A stretch of DNA of 64,000 nucleotides from NCBI GenBank assembly GCA_022059125.1, contig JAEUWY010000005.1:5642001-5706000 (forward strand), given 5' to 3'. Below the pieces are notes generated by a model, which was not told where the DNA came from, did not search any database, and was given only the letters and a program-made list of their open reading frames with translations. A program made the position numbers and the translations under genes. Shown one piece after another: positions 48,259-59,814 of this stretch; positions within the stretch are counted from its first letter, which is position 1; every line of letters begins with the position of its first letter. Source of the DNA: Corynespora cassiicola. Its lineage: Eukaryota; Ascomycota; Dothideomycetes; Pleosporales; Corynesporascaceae.

Positions 48259-49273
48259 TCTGTACGACGCACAGGTATTCGAGGTCCCGTCGCGGAATGC
48301 GCGGAAAGGCAAAAAGGTGGATTTCTTCATGCTTTTGGACGAACATTTAGCGAAGGCGCACGGTTTATCTCCCTCATCCCCTGACCCTTGACAATATCTC
48401 CATTCTCTCGCTCATTGCCGACTTCAGGCGGGGTTCTGTTTTATTAGGAATGCTTCCAGCGTTTTGCGGTGACGTTTTGGAAAAGCTTTTTGTATCATAG
48501 CAATCGTATATTGTCAAATTTAGTCCATGTATCTTAACAACAGAATGGGTTGGGTCTATGCCGTGCTCGAAGATTTCGCAACACCAGAATGGGGGTGGAC
48601 CAGTATGGCGAGTGGAAGTGTGAATGCCTTTTCGGAGAAAGTACGCCAAGGCATTCATAGTTCAAGAATGCTCTGAGGCTTGATAAAAACTTTCATTGAA
48701 GCTTCGAGGAACCTACCAACTATTGCAACGGCTTCACGTTACTTTTGTCTTGACGTAATGCTCATAGAAACGGGATTTTGTCTATAGAATACGTGGGTGG
48801 CCTTGACAAGTTTGACGTTTTTTAGTACTACAATGGCCAATTGACTTTTTTTGTACAATTAGAGTATATAGATACTATTTACAAAGTCATGTTTTACTCG
48901 GGGCTAGGTTTCGGAAATAGACACAAGGATCAGTCCTTGGGTACAAAGTATCACCAAGATAAATCACCTCGTGAATCGATCCATGCTGTCACTGATCGCG
49001 TCGGGCGAATTATATGATCGGGTAGTGGCATTGAAGAAATATTTCACCATCAGTAGATATGAGCAAGTCGTGTAGGAAATTGATTAAGAATGTCATAAAT
49101 CCCTAAAGGTCTGTTGGATGCATTTCCAAGCGATACTGACAGAGTAGAAGATCAAAATTGCAGGTATCAAATCGGAGCTTGAGCGGCTGTTCACATGGGA
49201 ATAGTGCTCAACAAGCACGGCACCATTAGCGATCGCTCCGTGTAGCTTGTGTACGCTCATGCTGCTGCTTTGT
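48259..49273. other. Convergent intergenic interval
   Basis: About 1 kb, with composition turning A+T-richer after about 48650. It should contain the 3' UTRs of both flanking genes; no gene is recognised. Confidence 0.5.
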
Positions 49274-50396
49274 TTACGTGCGATTCTCGGGCTCATCATC
49301 CTTCTCTGCATCGTGCTGGGTTGCTTCATCATAGTCGGGAGGCGAATCTTCATAGTCATACACCAGAGCTGCAGCTTCCAGGTCAGCTTCCCATGCCCGA
49401 TCCGCAGCTAGTTCCCTCTTCTGGGCCTGATAGAAGCGCCAGCGGATGAAGCCAACCACAAGAATGGACGCGAACCCTATTTGCATAATGTATTCATGCA
49501 ATTTCCAGGCCAAAAGGTGCCAGACTCTTGAGACAGTTCCCAGTTTGCCATAAAAGTCCCATTCCAAAGGGTTGTATTCGGTCTTGACGATCGCGTACTT
49601 CCCACATTGCATCTTAAATGGCTTCGCTTTGCCCTCGCGTTCAACGACTTGCACTTCTTCAATGTGCAATGCTCTGCTGTCTGGCTCTTCGCGGAGAAGG
49701 ACCTGGACCATTCTCTGGCCTTGCTTATCTAGGAAATATTTCCCTTGGTTATGGCCGTGCATCATGTGTATTCCTAGGACGTCGAATTGTACCCAGTTCC
49801 TACCGCGAACGTGGGTTGCCACCACAGCATGCTCGTACTGCAAATCGAAGCTACCATACTTTGTTCCAACGGTCCACGAGTCATCAAGCATGTGCATCGA
49901 TGTCATATTCTCTAGGGTGGCTTGGGAAAGATTCGCGGGGGTTTGGAACGCGGAAATGGAGAGGGGCATAGGGGCGAGAGGCGCGATGCGGTCGCCATTC
50001 AGGAGGAGGCCGGACTGAGAGTCATCTATCGTGAGGTTGAGAAGCTTTTGGTTTCTATCAGCGAAAAAGGCCTGAATTCATCATGGAAATCGTAGGGCGT
50101 ACCAATGAGTTCTCCTGAGATGGCTGCTGCCATGTTTCTACTACCTCGCCCAATTCGCGCACACGGAACGGACAGCCCACGCACTCGAGCTTAATTATGT
50201 AGCTCTTGTTCTGCTCCACAGTTGTGACTGCCGGTGCAAGTTCAGGGAGCGCTTGGCCATTTTGAGTGTACCATTGAGCCGATTTGTCTGGGAGGTAGCT
50301 CCATTCTATGCTGCTGGGTTCTGCTGCTGCAGCCAACCTAGCGAGAGCGAACAATGTCGCGAAAGGAGCGATAGGAGCAAAAGAGCTTCTCACCAT
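49274..50396 (-). CDS. Type I membrane protein, uncharacterised
   Basis: Two exons (50396-50103 and 50044-49274) give 354 residues. A signal peptide covers about the first 25 residues (ending ARLAAAAEP). A lumenal region follows with ECVGCPFRVRE, a pair of cysteines, then NLTIDDSQSGLLLNGDRIAPLAPMP, several potential N-glycosylation sites (NLT, NLS, NMT) and a long beta-type region. A single membrane segment near the C-terminus (IMQIGFASILVVGFIRW) is followed by a short acidic cytosolic tail with DYEDSPPDYDEATQ, which contains PPxY, a binding motif for WW domains of Rsp5-type ubiquitin ligases. The 3' splice site chosen (AAAAG) is weak but yields NSLLLNLTIDD, which fits. I recall relatives across Pezizomycotina but no function. 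Confidence 0.75.
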
Positions 50397-51455
50397 TATC
50401 AAAGAACGAGATCAAAAAGGGAAGAATAAACGAGCGACTGCAGTGAGAGGTGAGATTCAGGTCTCCGTGACCCTGTTGTGACTTGGGGATGATGTGCAGG
50501 GTCCCCTGACTACTACAAATGTGGTTTAGTGTTTGCTATTTCCGGCTAACCGGCCAAAGGCTCCACCAGGAAGACCCCGACTGAGTCGTCTTGGTCAACA
50601 ACGCGAAAGACACACGTCTTCAGCTTCACAACGAAGTTGTATTATCAGCCTTGTCGCTCAAAATGCGAACCTTGTTTTATGCGACGAGCTTGACAAATTT
50701 GATACGTAGCATCACGCCAGGCCAACACAGCCCCCGTTATGCTGTGCGACTGCAGTGCCTCGTCCAGATATAATAAAAGGACTCCGAAAACGTCGAGGCT
50801 GGAGAAACAAGCTCCCGCTATTGGCCTACTGTAGCTAGGGTGAGCTTACACGGTATGGCTCGTGGTCCCTCCCGCCTGCGCCTCCTTCAGGCTGAGATAC
50901 CATCATTATTGCCCGACCAACATCTTCACCAAGCAGCTTCGGCCTTTCGCAATGAAATAACTTGTCCTCAATACTGAGAGACTGATTGAACGATGCTCGA
51001 TTAAGAAGTCCCGAATGTCTGGCTCTTCTTTGAACCCTGGATGGCCCCACCGAGCAAAGGATTTTCCGGGGCACAAATGGCCCCCATGGATGGACACCGT
51101 CTCAGCCTCAGCCGCACTCCACGGCTGCGTGCCTGAGTGTTGCTCTTCATTTCCCCGTGCTTATGGCCCAATACTTAAATGTGACGGGCTTGCCACTGTT
51201 GTCAGATTCCCAACCAGTGACTCCATTAGGTCCGCTTTGTTTTGGAAGCTCGTTTTCCGCATTCGGGTTTCGCATGTTTCGATTCCCACGGGCTTTGCTT
51301 CGCGTAATCGTCGACGGACTCTAAGTAGCGCCCCGAACAGATACGGACATTGCTGCTCAGAAGAATATTTAATCGACTTTCCGAATCTTTTTTTTTCCCG
51401 GCATTGCTCCTCGGACCCGCTCTGAATTTCGATTTATTCGCAAGGACAGGCAACC
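50397..51455. other. Intergenic interval, divergent promoters
   Basis: It separates the type I membrane protein gene from the PLAC8 gene, which are transcribed away from each other. No element or gene is recognised; frames up to 136 codons lack features. Confidence 0.5.
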
Positions 51456-51993
51456 ATGACTACCTACCAGAAGCAAGAATGGCACAACAACGGCTCCGCA
51501 TGCTGCACTCCGTTCGGCACTTGTAAGAACCCTTCTGGTCATCCAAATTCGAACGTTGCTGACGTCGACATAGGCATGCTCTCTTGGTGCTGCCCTTGCA
51601 TTCAATATGGCAAAACCAGCCACAGGCATGAGCACAATGGTACCCTCGAAGGGTATTCATGCTGCAACGGAAGCGTATGTTATTTTTGATCCACGACTCT
51701 ATAGCTGTGGTCCTAACTTGCATTAGTGCATGGCCTTCTGTGGCCTTGGTCTCTTCGGATTTTCCTGGGTCCTCTCGATGATCAAGCGCGGTGATATTCG
51801 CGCCAAGCACCACATCAAAGGCAATGCATGCGGGGACTGCCTTTGCGCCTGCTGCTGCGCACCTTGCGACTTGACTCAGCAAGATAAGGAGGTTCAATAC
51901 CGAGAGAATCAGGCCCTCCTCGGCCAACAGCCTGGAAAGGTTGACGGCATGAACTACTCACCACAGCAGTCACAGCCTGCTTTCCATCATTAA
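51456..51993 (+). CDS. PLAC8 family cysteine-rich protein
   Basis: Three exons (51456-51522, 51574-51674, 51727-51993) encode 144 residues. The PLAC8 pattern is clear: GTCMLSWCCPCIQYGKTSHR, then CCNGSCMAFCGLGLFGFSWVLSMIKRGDIRAKHHIKGNACGDCLCACCCAPCDLTQQDKEVQ, with the CCxxC and CCCxPC clusters and the closing QxxKE. The hydrophobic stretch after CMAFC may sit in the membrane. In plants relatives control cell number and metal transport, in animals PLAC8 acts in autophagy and cell growth; fungal members are mostly unstudied. The two introns, of 51 and 52 nt, both lie directly before or after conserved cysteines. Family assignment is firm, role is open. Confidence 0.92.
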
Positions 51994-52843
51994 GGAAATT
52001 CAAACACCGCAGAATACCTCGACACTTTATTTTTTCCCCCTCTTTTTCGATTTTCATTTGTATCTTGGAAGGCAATGTTGAGATTTGATGATGCTGGTGA
52101 TGAAGGTCAGGTGTCTTCCTCGGTTGTCGAAAGGCTTGGTCATTCAATGATGGAGTCGGGACATGGATTTTACGGGAGGCTGGTTCTTATCTATCAGATG
52201 TTAACACGATACCATTTTATTCTCAGATTCTATCAATTGTTTGCTCTCCTACATGATTTCATGCATGTTTTCCGGATATTCTTATGAAGCTAGATTGATG
52301 GTCTTGGGTGGCAGGAGCACGTCCAACACCAGCAAAGTTTGCAGTCGGTTCCATCACCGAATGTGCAGAAACGCATATCTGGCCCAGCATTCTTTCCATG
52401 ATCTTCTATCCGCTGCTGACGGGGTAAGGAGCCTGAGGTCCTGTGTTTCTTTAGCCAACTAGAGACCTAGATGCCACGTCTATGCCAAGGCCTGTCGTGA
52501 AGTAGATCCATTTGCCTTTGACCGAGAAATAACGACGTGCGGGAAGTCTTGCTATATTAAGAATTGTGGCCCTTCCGGAAGCAAAACAATCCTTCGGCAT
52601 AATTCGGTTGTCAGTACGACATTCATTTGAGGAGGAAAATCATGTACAAAGCCGTGTAGTAGCTAAAGTGGCTCTTAATCTAACTCATGGAACTAATCGG
52701 CCCGATCACGAGTGTGGATGTCTACAAGCTTATAAGAAAAGCACCACCGCACTTGTTTATCAACCCCATTCTTTACATCATATTATTGAGATCATACCCA
52801 GACACTGGTTACTTACTTTAAGAGAGCTTCTATTCAATCCAAA
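51994..52843. other. Intergenic interval before the small secreted protein
   Basis: It holds the 3' UTR of the PLAC8 gene and the promoter of the small secreted protein gene. No coding feature is recognised. Confidence 0.5.
52731..52737 (+). promoter_or_regulatory. TATA box of the small secreted protein gene
   Basis: TATAAGA lies 113 bp before the ATG at 52844, a normal distance for a regulated fungal gene. Confidence 0.55.
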
Positions 52844-53130
52844 ATGCAGTTCACAGCCATCTTTGCTTTGATCGCTACCGTTAGCTTTGCCACTGCTTCG
52901 GCCCTACCTCAGTCTAGCTCGACAAAAACTGGAGCATGCGGCATCGACAGCTATAACCTTCAACACTTTTGCATCATCGGCGGTGTCGTAAGTTGTATAA
53001 TTTCGGTATATAAATTATTGAACTAACTGAGGTGCAGTCTTTTGGATGTGCAACTGGCACCTGCGAAGGACGAAGCGGACCCGAGTTTCCCTGCAGCGGC
53101 GCAGACGGCACTTACACCTGTCCTTCATAA
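52844..53130 (+). CDS. Small secreted cysteine-rich protein, effector candidate
   Basis: Two exons (52844-52987 and 53038-53130) encode 78 residues. A signal peptide is clear (MQFTAIFALIATVSFATASA), followed by a short linker and a mature peptide of about 55 residues with six cysteines (ACG, HFC, GCA, TCE, PCS, YTC), enough for three disulfide bridges. The intron carries GTAAGT and GCAG borders and joins GGV-SFGCATGT in phase 0. The TAA stop is at 53128. I recognise no family. Small size, secretion, even cysteine count and a TATA box are the usual marks of fungal effectors and of antimicrobial or hydrophobin-like peptides; the cysteine spacing is not that of hydrophobins, which have eight. 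Role in host or microbe interaction is inference. Confidence 0.8.
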
Positions 53131-54265
53131 AGGATTGATTAAATGGATATAATTTTCTCCACAACAGAGTATCCCATATCGATTTTCTTAGACTAGTGAC
53201 GACACCTTGTCTGCTTGGGATGCGCCATCAATTACACCATTTACCACCTGCGCAAATTAGCGTACCTAGCTGGGCGCAGGGCCTTAGTTGAGAAGTCAAT
53301 AATTGATCTCCATCACGAATCTTGCATTGAGATCCCTTATACTTCGTGTTATTTTTCATGTTCAATGTTCTTTTGCGGAGGTGGAGCGGGGTAGTGGCGG
53401 AGACTTCCAGAAGGAGGTCAACTTCCGTGCCTGATGTATTTCTGGGAAGTGTTTTGAAACTCCGCCTTGGCAGGCTTCTCCGACTTGCATGACGCATTGA
53501 GAGCAATATATATGGGCCTTATAGCATATACTGGGTACTAAGGGAAACATAACATGATACACGCATGAAAAGCCATTTGAGGTGCATTGCTGGGCCTGTG
53601 TTCCTTCATTTTACCCGGAATATTCGGGGCTTCGATGGGACTACATGGCTTCGCAAACTTGCTGTCAGCCAAGCATTTCTCCAGTGAAGGAAAGGAATAT
53701 GAGATACGAATGCCAATTTTTTATTTCGCTAAAAGAGAGAAGGCCATTCTCCCTAACGTTTCATTTATGACAATGAAGATCAACCTAACCATCGAGCAAT
53801 GTGTTTTCATCGAACGATTGCTTACGAATCCATGTCTTGAATTCGACAACGCCCTCGGCGATACGATCGAATTTTAGTACTACCTTCTCGGGGGAGGAAG
53901 CACGCCACCGTTACAGGTCACAAATCCAGTCCAGAAAAAGGGCGACCCAGCCCTCAGCGATACAATTTATAGTGTGCCACGCACGAGATGCAAGTGATGA
54001 TAGGGTTTTTCAAGAATTTTTTCCGTTAATTGATTGACTATATGACATTTGTGGCAGATATAAACTCTGGGTTACCTCCACATAGAGGAACAGAAATTTA
54101 TAGAGTATCGTATAGATTGAAGCGCATATATACAGGTTTTTGGGCAGGGGGATGGTTTGACTGTACAAGAAAAACTTTCTAGCTATACACAACTCGAAGT
54201 ACACGACCCAGAACAGTATTATTGAAAGCACTGAATACCCTCATACCATAGAGAGAATATTTCCC
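53131..54265. other. A+T-richer intergenic interval
   Basis: It lies between two converging genes. Short frames on both strands have no features; no repeat or transposon remnant was recognised. Confidence 0.5.
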
Positions 54266-55177
54266 TTATTTGAGGTAAGCCATTCCAGCATGCAGGTCTC
54301 TCTTCGCATGAGGAGCTGCCTGGCCACCAGTGAACAGGCTAGTGGCATTCCTGATGATATTTGCGACAGCAGTGATCTGCTCCAGCATGACCGGAGATGC
54401 CTTCTTTGTCCATCCAAGTTCGCTCGGCAGGCGCTCGTTTTCTAGAATTCTTTGTCAGTGACTGCCCAATGGCCTATGGCTATACAGTAACTCACGGAAG
54501 AAGTATTCAACAAAAGATTTGTTCACAAGTCCAGCGTCCATGTCACCGAAAACTATGATAGGAGCAGCCACCTCGCCCAAGCTGAATTCCTCTGTTGTGG
54601 TAGTGAAAGTGTAATTCGGGTTCAAGGAGCGCGAATTGATCTGTCTTGCCAGCTTGCTATTGGCAAGTTGTTTGGCATCCAGAATGTCTTCGATCCAGTA
54701 CGCGCGCGATTCGTCGAAGACGGACTGATTGAAAATGTGGTTGTTACCGAAGTAAGCGTCTGTGCGGCTCAAGCTCGCGTCGTGCTCGAGTACATTGTGA
54801 CGGTTGAGATGATCTCTGAGGAATATTAGTGCTAAAATCGTTGGCAATGACTGGTGTTTCACGTACAGAGTGAAGAATGTCGCATTGGGCTCCGGGTTGG
54901 CAATTCTTGCCTGTTCCCACATGATTCCTGCGAGTTGAGGATCGAAATTTAATCCGGTGTTCAGAGCATGGATCGCATTTTCTTTGGTGATGTTCCTACC
55001 ATCGCGGGGAAGGAAGCCATGGTTTGCCAGAGTGTTCATCATCGGACACGGTCCACGGAAGGCATCTCCAGTGGGAGGGTGCCATCCAGGAACGGGATCA
55101 GGGATTGACTCTTGCCTACGCGGATGAGCGTAGGCGAGAGAAAGGGAGATGGTTGTAGAGAGGACAAGAAACTTCAT
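54266..55177 (-). CDS. Secreted heme-thiolate peroxidase (chloroperoxidase/UPO family)
   Basis: Three exons (55177-54867, 54815-54496, 54441-54266) encode 268 residues. A signal peptide (MKFLVLSTTISLSLAYA) is followed by GWHPPTGDAFRGPCPMMNTLANHGFLPRDG, which contains the PCP motif with the heme-ligand Cys44. The EHD motif (114-116) appears in LNRHNVLEHDASLSRTD once intron 1 is removed. Intron 2 removal gives the usual end NERLPSELGWTKK. The family uses hydrogen peroxide to halogenate or to insert oxygen into organic substrates (unspecific peroxygenases). The size fits the short UPO group. Several N-x-S/T sites (NIT, NAT, NQS, NYT) suggest glycosylation. A TATAAAAG element lies about 120 bp upstream. 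It could act in lignin or toxin turnover or host interaction; substrate cannot be read from sequence. Confidence 0.93.
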
Positions 55178-56397
55178 GATGAATGGATAACTGATAACAA
55201 CGATAGGGAGTGCACGGCCAAGGTGAATGATGGTATAGAATGAAGATAGAGCTATCGAATGTCTGTCGATGGACGTTGAATGCGTGAATCCTCGAACTTT
55301 TATACTACAAAATACCCTCGTGCCACCATCCGCTATTTCCGGGCACGTTCATCAGAGCACACGTCAAAGGAGGCAGTTCATTTTCCTTGAAGCATTATCC
55401 CAGTACCATGCCACTCAGTATAGCACAGATGGACCCATATATATTGCCATCCAATCGGAATTCTTGCATTTGTGATGTTTTGAGCTCCCCATGAGTAGCA
55501 CGACATCGGATTCGCAGCATTAGCATGGGTCTCTTGTAGATCAGCGTTTCCTCATCCCGGCCATGGCATCGCTTTGCATATGCTTGTACTTCATCAGCGA
55601 ATGAGATCACGCGTTAATTTGCTGACGCGTTTCATGGACCTCTTCGGGTGGGTCTTGCGAAGAACTCTGTTAGGAACTGGTGTATACGCGTATTCGGGAT
55701 TTTTGAGGTACGAATACGCTTAGTCTACGATCGACATATTTCAGTGGGATAGATGCAACAAAGAGCGCCAATACCAACATTTCTGGCGCAGAGAAATATG
55801 TAGACCAAAAACAAAATTTGTGTTCTTCAATTTTGCAAGCCTGAACAGTCGTATAGCCATAATCATCCATGTTACCATTCTGGACATCGGTCTCGTGTTC
55901 GCACTCGAGTTCGGTCTCGCACTATACCAAAAAGGGAAGAATGATCAGCGACTTCTTACTCGAAACAAACAGCTGGCTCGAAGGTATCTGGAGGCGACAG
56001 GAATACCGTTTTCAGGAGCGGTAGGCCAGTAGGAGAGCGTGAATTACTAGGCTCTCTCTGAGGTCATCTCATTTGGTTTGACCCGTATATCGATACTCTG
56101 ATTACCAATAATTAAGACCTGGACCGTTGCTTAATTATACCACCAGCTAGGTGTTCGGCAATCATCATCCGAATAAAAGCATTACTGGCATATTCAACAT
56201 TCTGATAGATGTGAAGATACAGAGGGAAGTTCAAGATAAAAGATGACCAGCTTGGCGAACAAAAAAGAGAGTCTATAAAAATATCTAGAAAAAACTAAAG
56301 TTGAATGAAGTTTAGGTGAGGTGATTTTGTACCTTTCTTTCCTCATGGTGTACGAAATTTGACGGAGGAAAAGAACTATTAACTATGCTACCGACTG
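55178..56397. other. Intergenic interval
   Basis: It holds the promoter of the heme-thiolate peroxidase and the 3' flank of the endonuclease/exonuclease/phosphatase gene. No other feature is recognised. Confidence 0.5.
55297..55304 (-). promoter_or_regulatory. TATA box of the heme-thiolate peroxidase gene
   Basis: TATAAAAG on the minus strand lies about 120 bp before the ATG at 55177. Confidence 0.6.
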
Positions 56398-57606
56398 TCA
56401 CAGTTCATAAGTAGTGATAACGACGGCATGGTCGCTAGTCCACTCGTTGTCCTTTTCGTTCGGCATTGTCTGAGGCTTGCCTGCCACCTTTACTTCCGAA
56501 CCAAGAACGTTTAGCTTATCAGTGCCATAGATGAAGTCGATACGGTCCTGAGGTTCGTCCCCATTACCTTCCGGGTTCTCCTTAACGATTGGTGACCAAG
56601 TATCACCACTCTCTTTGCTGGGATCAGGGTGAATCTTCCGGAAGGAATCAATCAAACCGGCATCAGTAGGGATTTTCGAAGTAGGCCAGTCGAAGCTCAC
56701 TCCGCAATGTTTGTTTCCCGAGGACCAATCAAGATGCGAAGGCGCATTGAAGTCGCCAACGAGGATAAATGGCTTGTTGCTATCCCGCTGCGATGCCGTA
56801 CCCTCCACAATTTCGGTAATTTGCGGGGTGCGACCAGAAGATTCTTCTACCTCTAGTACTTGGTCTGCGCTCTTCTCCTCAAAGCAAAATTCGTACGGGC
56901 CATAAGGATAAGCGGTAAGGTGTGCGGTCCAAAAGTTAAAAGCCTTGCTAGTGTCGTCATAAGGAATAATCTCAACGCCAGATGCTTGACCAATATCCTT
57001 GTGCTCCGTCACGATACGGTGTCGCGAGATTATCCCGACAGTGTTATCCGCGCTACTTTGGTGCCAGTTCCAGCCGAGGGCTTCGCCAAGTCGCTTTGCG
57101 TGATGTCCGGATGCTTCCTGGAATCCAATAACATCTGGGAGCTGTTCGCTCAGGAATTTTACTTGCTTATTGTGGTAGTCGTTCACTTTTGTGCCTCCAT
57201 GCCAGAGGTTATAGGTCATGATTTTGAGCTCCTTTGGGTTTCCTCCTGAGCCGCTAGCGTTGATTTCGATCGGTTCCGCAAGCCATTTATATCCGTCGTC
57301 GGCGAGGAAGTAGGCTTTGTATTTTCCTTGAGCACCTGCTGGAGGACCGATCTTGATCTGGCCTTCCGCCTCGGTTACATATTCCCATCTGAGCGATCGC
57401 TCTACTTGTTTCTCTTCATCGGGCCCACCTCCTGTTATATGGTAGATACCGATCCAGTTCTTGGAGCTGGCCTTCGTCGTGGAGTATTCGAACGTAAACT
57501 CGGTTGTATCTTTTACCAGTGCGAGAGTGCCGCTTGGAGTAGGAGCAGTCGAGACCTGAGTGATGAATCCAACCAAGAAGGTGGATAAGGGAAGAATGAG
57601 ACGCAT
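56398..57606 (-). CDS. Secreted endonuclease/exonuclease/phosphatase-fold enzyme
   Basis: A single exon encodes 402 residues. A signal peptide (about residues 1-20) leads into an N-terminal beta-sandwich-like region of about 100 residues, with FTFEYSTTKASSKNWIGIYH and GKYKAYFLADDGYKWLAEPIE, resembling the accessory domain of fungal secreted phosphodiesterases. The EEP catalytic domain follows: TYNLWHGG with Asn133, FQEA with Glu164, the LVGDFNAP block with Asp285 and Asn287, RIDFIYG with Asp357 and SDHAVV with Asp392 and His393. All metal and catalytic residues are kept. Family members cut DNA, RNA or phospho-lipids; the secreted form here may be an extracellular nuclease or sphingomyelinase-like enzyme. 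Substrate cannot be told from sequence. Confidence 0.9.
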   Translation of the reverse strand: MRLILPLSTFLVGFITQVSTAPTPSGTLALVKDTTEFTFEYSTTKASSKNWIGIYHITGGGPDEEKQVERSLRWEYVTEAEGQIKIGPPAGAQGKYKAYFLADDGYKWLAEPIEINASGSGGNPKELKIMTYNLWHGGTKVNDYHNKQVKFLSEQLPDVIGFQEASGHHAKRLGEALGWNWHQSSADNTVGIISRHRIVTEHKDIGQASGVEIIPYDDTSKAFNFWTAHLTAYPYGPYEFCFEEKSADQVLEVEESSGRTPQITEIVEGTASQRDSNKPFILVGDFNAPSHLDWSSGNKHCGVSFDWPTSKIPTDAGLIDSFRKIHPDPSKESGDTWSPIVKENPEGNGDEPQDRIDFIYGTDKLNVLGSEVKVAGKPQTMPNEKDNEWTSDHAVVITTYEL

Positions 57607-59080
57607 GATTCGTTTTCGTCGTACAAACGCAGTGGAAAATGATTGATCTTGCTGGTCTGCTAGACTGGACTTTTTATGTGTTCGTGGCAGATCTCACTCT
57701 ATCTATGGTGGTGGCACGCGAGGTGCGAGTGATTCAGGCCCGCTCGCATCACTCCAAGGCTTCACGGGAGATTGAGGCGCACGTGTGCGGAGTGTAAGGC
57801 CACCAACCTCCTTGCTTGGTATCCCTGTCATCATCATGAAATTACAGTGGGCTTTTTACTTTATGGGAATAGATCGGCCCATGGAGGTTAGCGGCCTGCC
57901 GCATTAGAGCAAAAGTCTTAGCGATCGCTTATGATGTCACCAGCTGCTGGAAGGCCGAAGAATGATCGCAGCTAAAGGCTGCATGCAGTCCGTTGACACT
58001 GAATGGTGGACATTCGACCTATTCAACCATACGGCTTTGCCAAGGAGTTGATGTCCGAACATCGCTCTTGTGAAAGCCTTTTTATCCAGGCACACTACAT
58101 TGCCAGCACCGAATGTTCGTCCAAGTAGTCCAACAATCCGAGAAAAGGGATACATGTCGCGAGGTACTTATTCCGATGTCTAGCCTGACTCTGAGCTGTC
58201 TGGCGAGGAACCGGAGATGGATCAGCCTGCCGATCAGGCATCCGGTACCTGAAACACTCAGCCACTCTCCTTTTAGAACAGTCCATGAACTGCGCCGGAG
58301 GCTTGTTTGCGCAGAGCTCAGGCTTTGTACGTATAGAAACGACCATATAGTAGCAATGTTGCGCAAGCCATGCGTTTCGTGTCTCTGGTCCGAAAATTGG
58401 AAAATGTGTACGAGATCAACGGAACTCCACTTGGGAGCCGGGTACGTACGTTCCATGCTTATCTAAGCTCGATTTCCAAAACCATCGAGGAAGTGTAAAA
58501 TACGTCGCAATGGATGCATTGTTTCAGTGGTAATGTAATGCTGCTGCTCGTTATCACCAAAGGCGCTGCATTCATTGCATCCACAAGCTCTTGCTCGCGC
58601 ATGATTGCTAAATCACCGCTAAACAGACCACATTCGGTAATTTTCTCAACTTGTCTGCCAGACTTGGATGAAAGAGGAAACTTATCCAGCTGAAAGTGGC
58701 TAGATCTTTGGTAGTCCCATGAAACTGGGCTAACAAGGGTTTTTTCGGCGGCTTGGATCCATAGAAAAGGTTGTCAATCGCCCTGATTTCCGGATTCTGC
58801 TTCATTCAGTTGCTGGCCTTCTCAAGTCCACCTTTACTTTTGCTTGAAAGTGACTTTGCGCTCGGAGTCTTGTGTGTTCTCGTTGGACGAATCTCGGCCC
58901 GGCGGGCCCACATCATTGCCCCGCGGTTCCTCTCCGGCAACGTTGCGGCTGCACCGAGCGTTCAGTCACGTTATTTCTATCCACCTCTGCTGCACTGCCC
59001 TTGTGAGAGCACTATATATATTCCCTACATCATATTGACCATTCTCTTCTCACGATCTCTCATTACCAATCCTCAACAAG
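57607..59080. other. Divergent intergenic interval
   Basis: About 1.5 kb between two genes transcribed away from each other. Frames of up to 124 codons on both strands around 58080-58470 mirror each other and show no feature. Confidence 0.5.
59012..59020 (+). promoter_or_regulatory. TATA-like element of the acetyltransferase gene
   Basis: An alternating TA run lies 60-70 bp before the ATG at 59081. Confidence 0.5.
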
Positions 59081-59814
59081 ATGGCTTCCCAGGAGAAGAA
59101 CGCACAGGAGCTGGAGAAGGCTAAAAAGCTCAACCACATACCATGGTGTGAGCAGTATGAGAGAATGATCTCTGGGATGCTGTATGCACCAGACACATCT
59201 TTCTGTGGCTTTTACTGATAACTTCCAGATATGACTCGTGGACGTCGGAGTTACAGGCAGCACGCTTCAAGGCTCGCGCTTGGGCCCACAAATACAACTC
59301 TTATTTCCCTTCACCAGACACCAACCCAAGCTTTGACTCGTTGGCAAAAGAAAGATTGGAAATGCTGAAGGAAATCATGGGCCACGTAGGCGAGGGCACT
59401 TTTATCGAACCCCCCTTCCAGATCGATTACGGTGCGAACGTTTCGCTAGGAAAAAGGTTCTACGCGAACTTCAACCTTACCATTCTGGACTGCAGTCTTG
59501 TAACCATCGGAAATCGGGTCATGTTTGGCCCCAACGTCAGCATATTTGCTGCTACTCATGAGACAGAGGTCGAAAGCAGAAGACAGGATATTGAGTATGG
59601 CAGGCCAGTAACGATTGGGGATGATTGTTGGATCGGAGGTCACACCGTCATTCTTCCCGGAGTTACAATCGGAAAAGGATGTACCATCGCTGCTTCAAGT
59701 GTGGTTACACGCGATATTCCAGACTGGAGTGTCGCCATGGGCTCCCCGGCGAGGGTCGTAAAGAAGGTCCAATCCATTGCACCCATGGAAGAGGACAATG
59801 AGACAACGCCTTAA
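59081..59814 (+). CDS. Maltose/galactoside O-acetyltransferase-like enzyme
   Basis: Two exons (59081-59181 and 59229-59814) encode 228 residues. The N-terminal part is the maltose acetyltransferase (Mac) domain, with MISGMLYDSWTSELQAARFKARAWAHKYN; intron 1 splits it and splicing restores SGMLYDSW. The left-handed beta-helix of hexapeptide repeats follows, with the catalytic histidine in FAATHETE, CWIGGHTVILPGVTIGKG, and the end VAMGSPARVVKKV. The enzyme transfers acetyl from acetyl-CoA to a sugar hydroxyl in the cytosol. Fungal members sit near sugar-metabolism or secondary-metabolite genes; here no such partner is evident. The family call is firm; the sugar is unknown. Confidence 0.94.
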
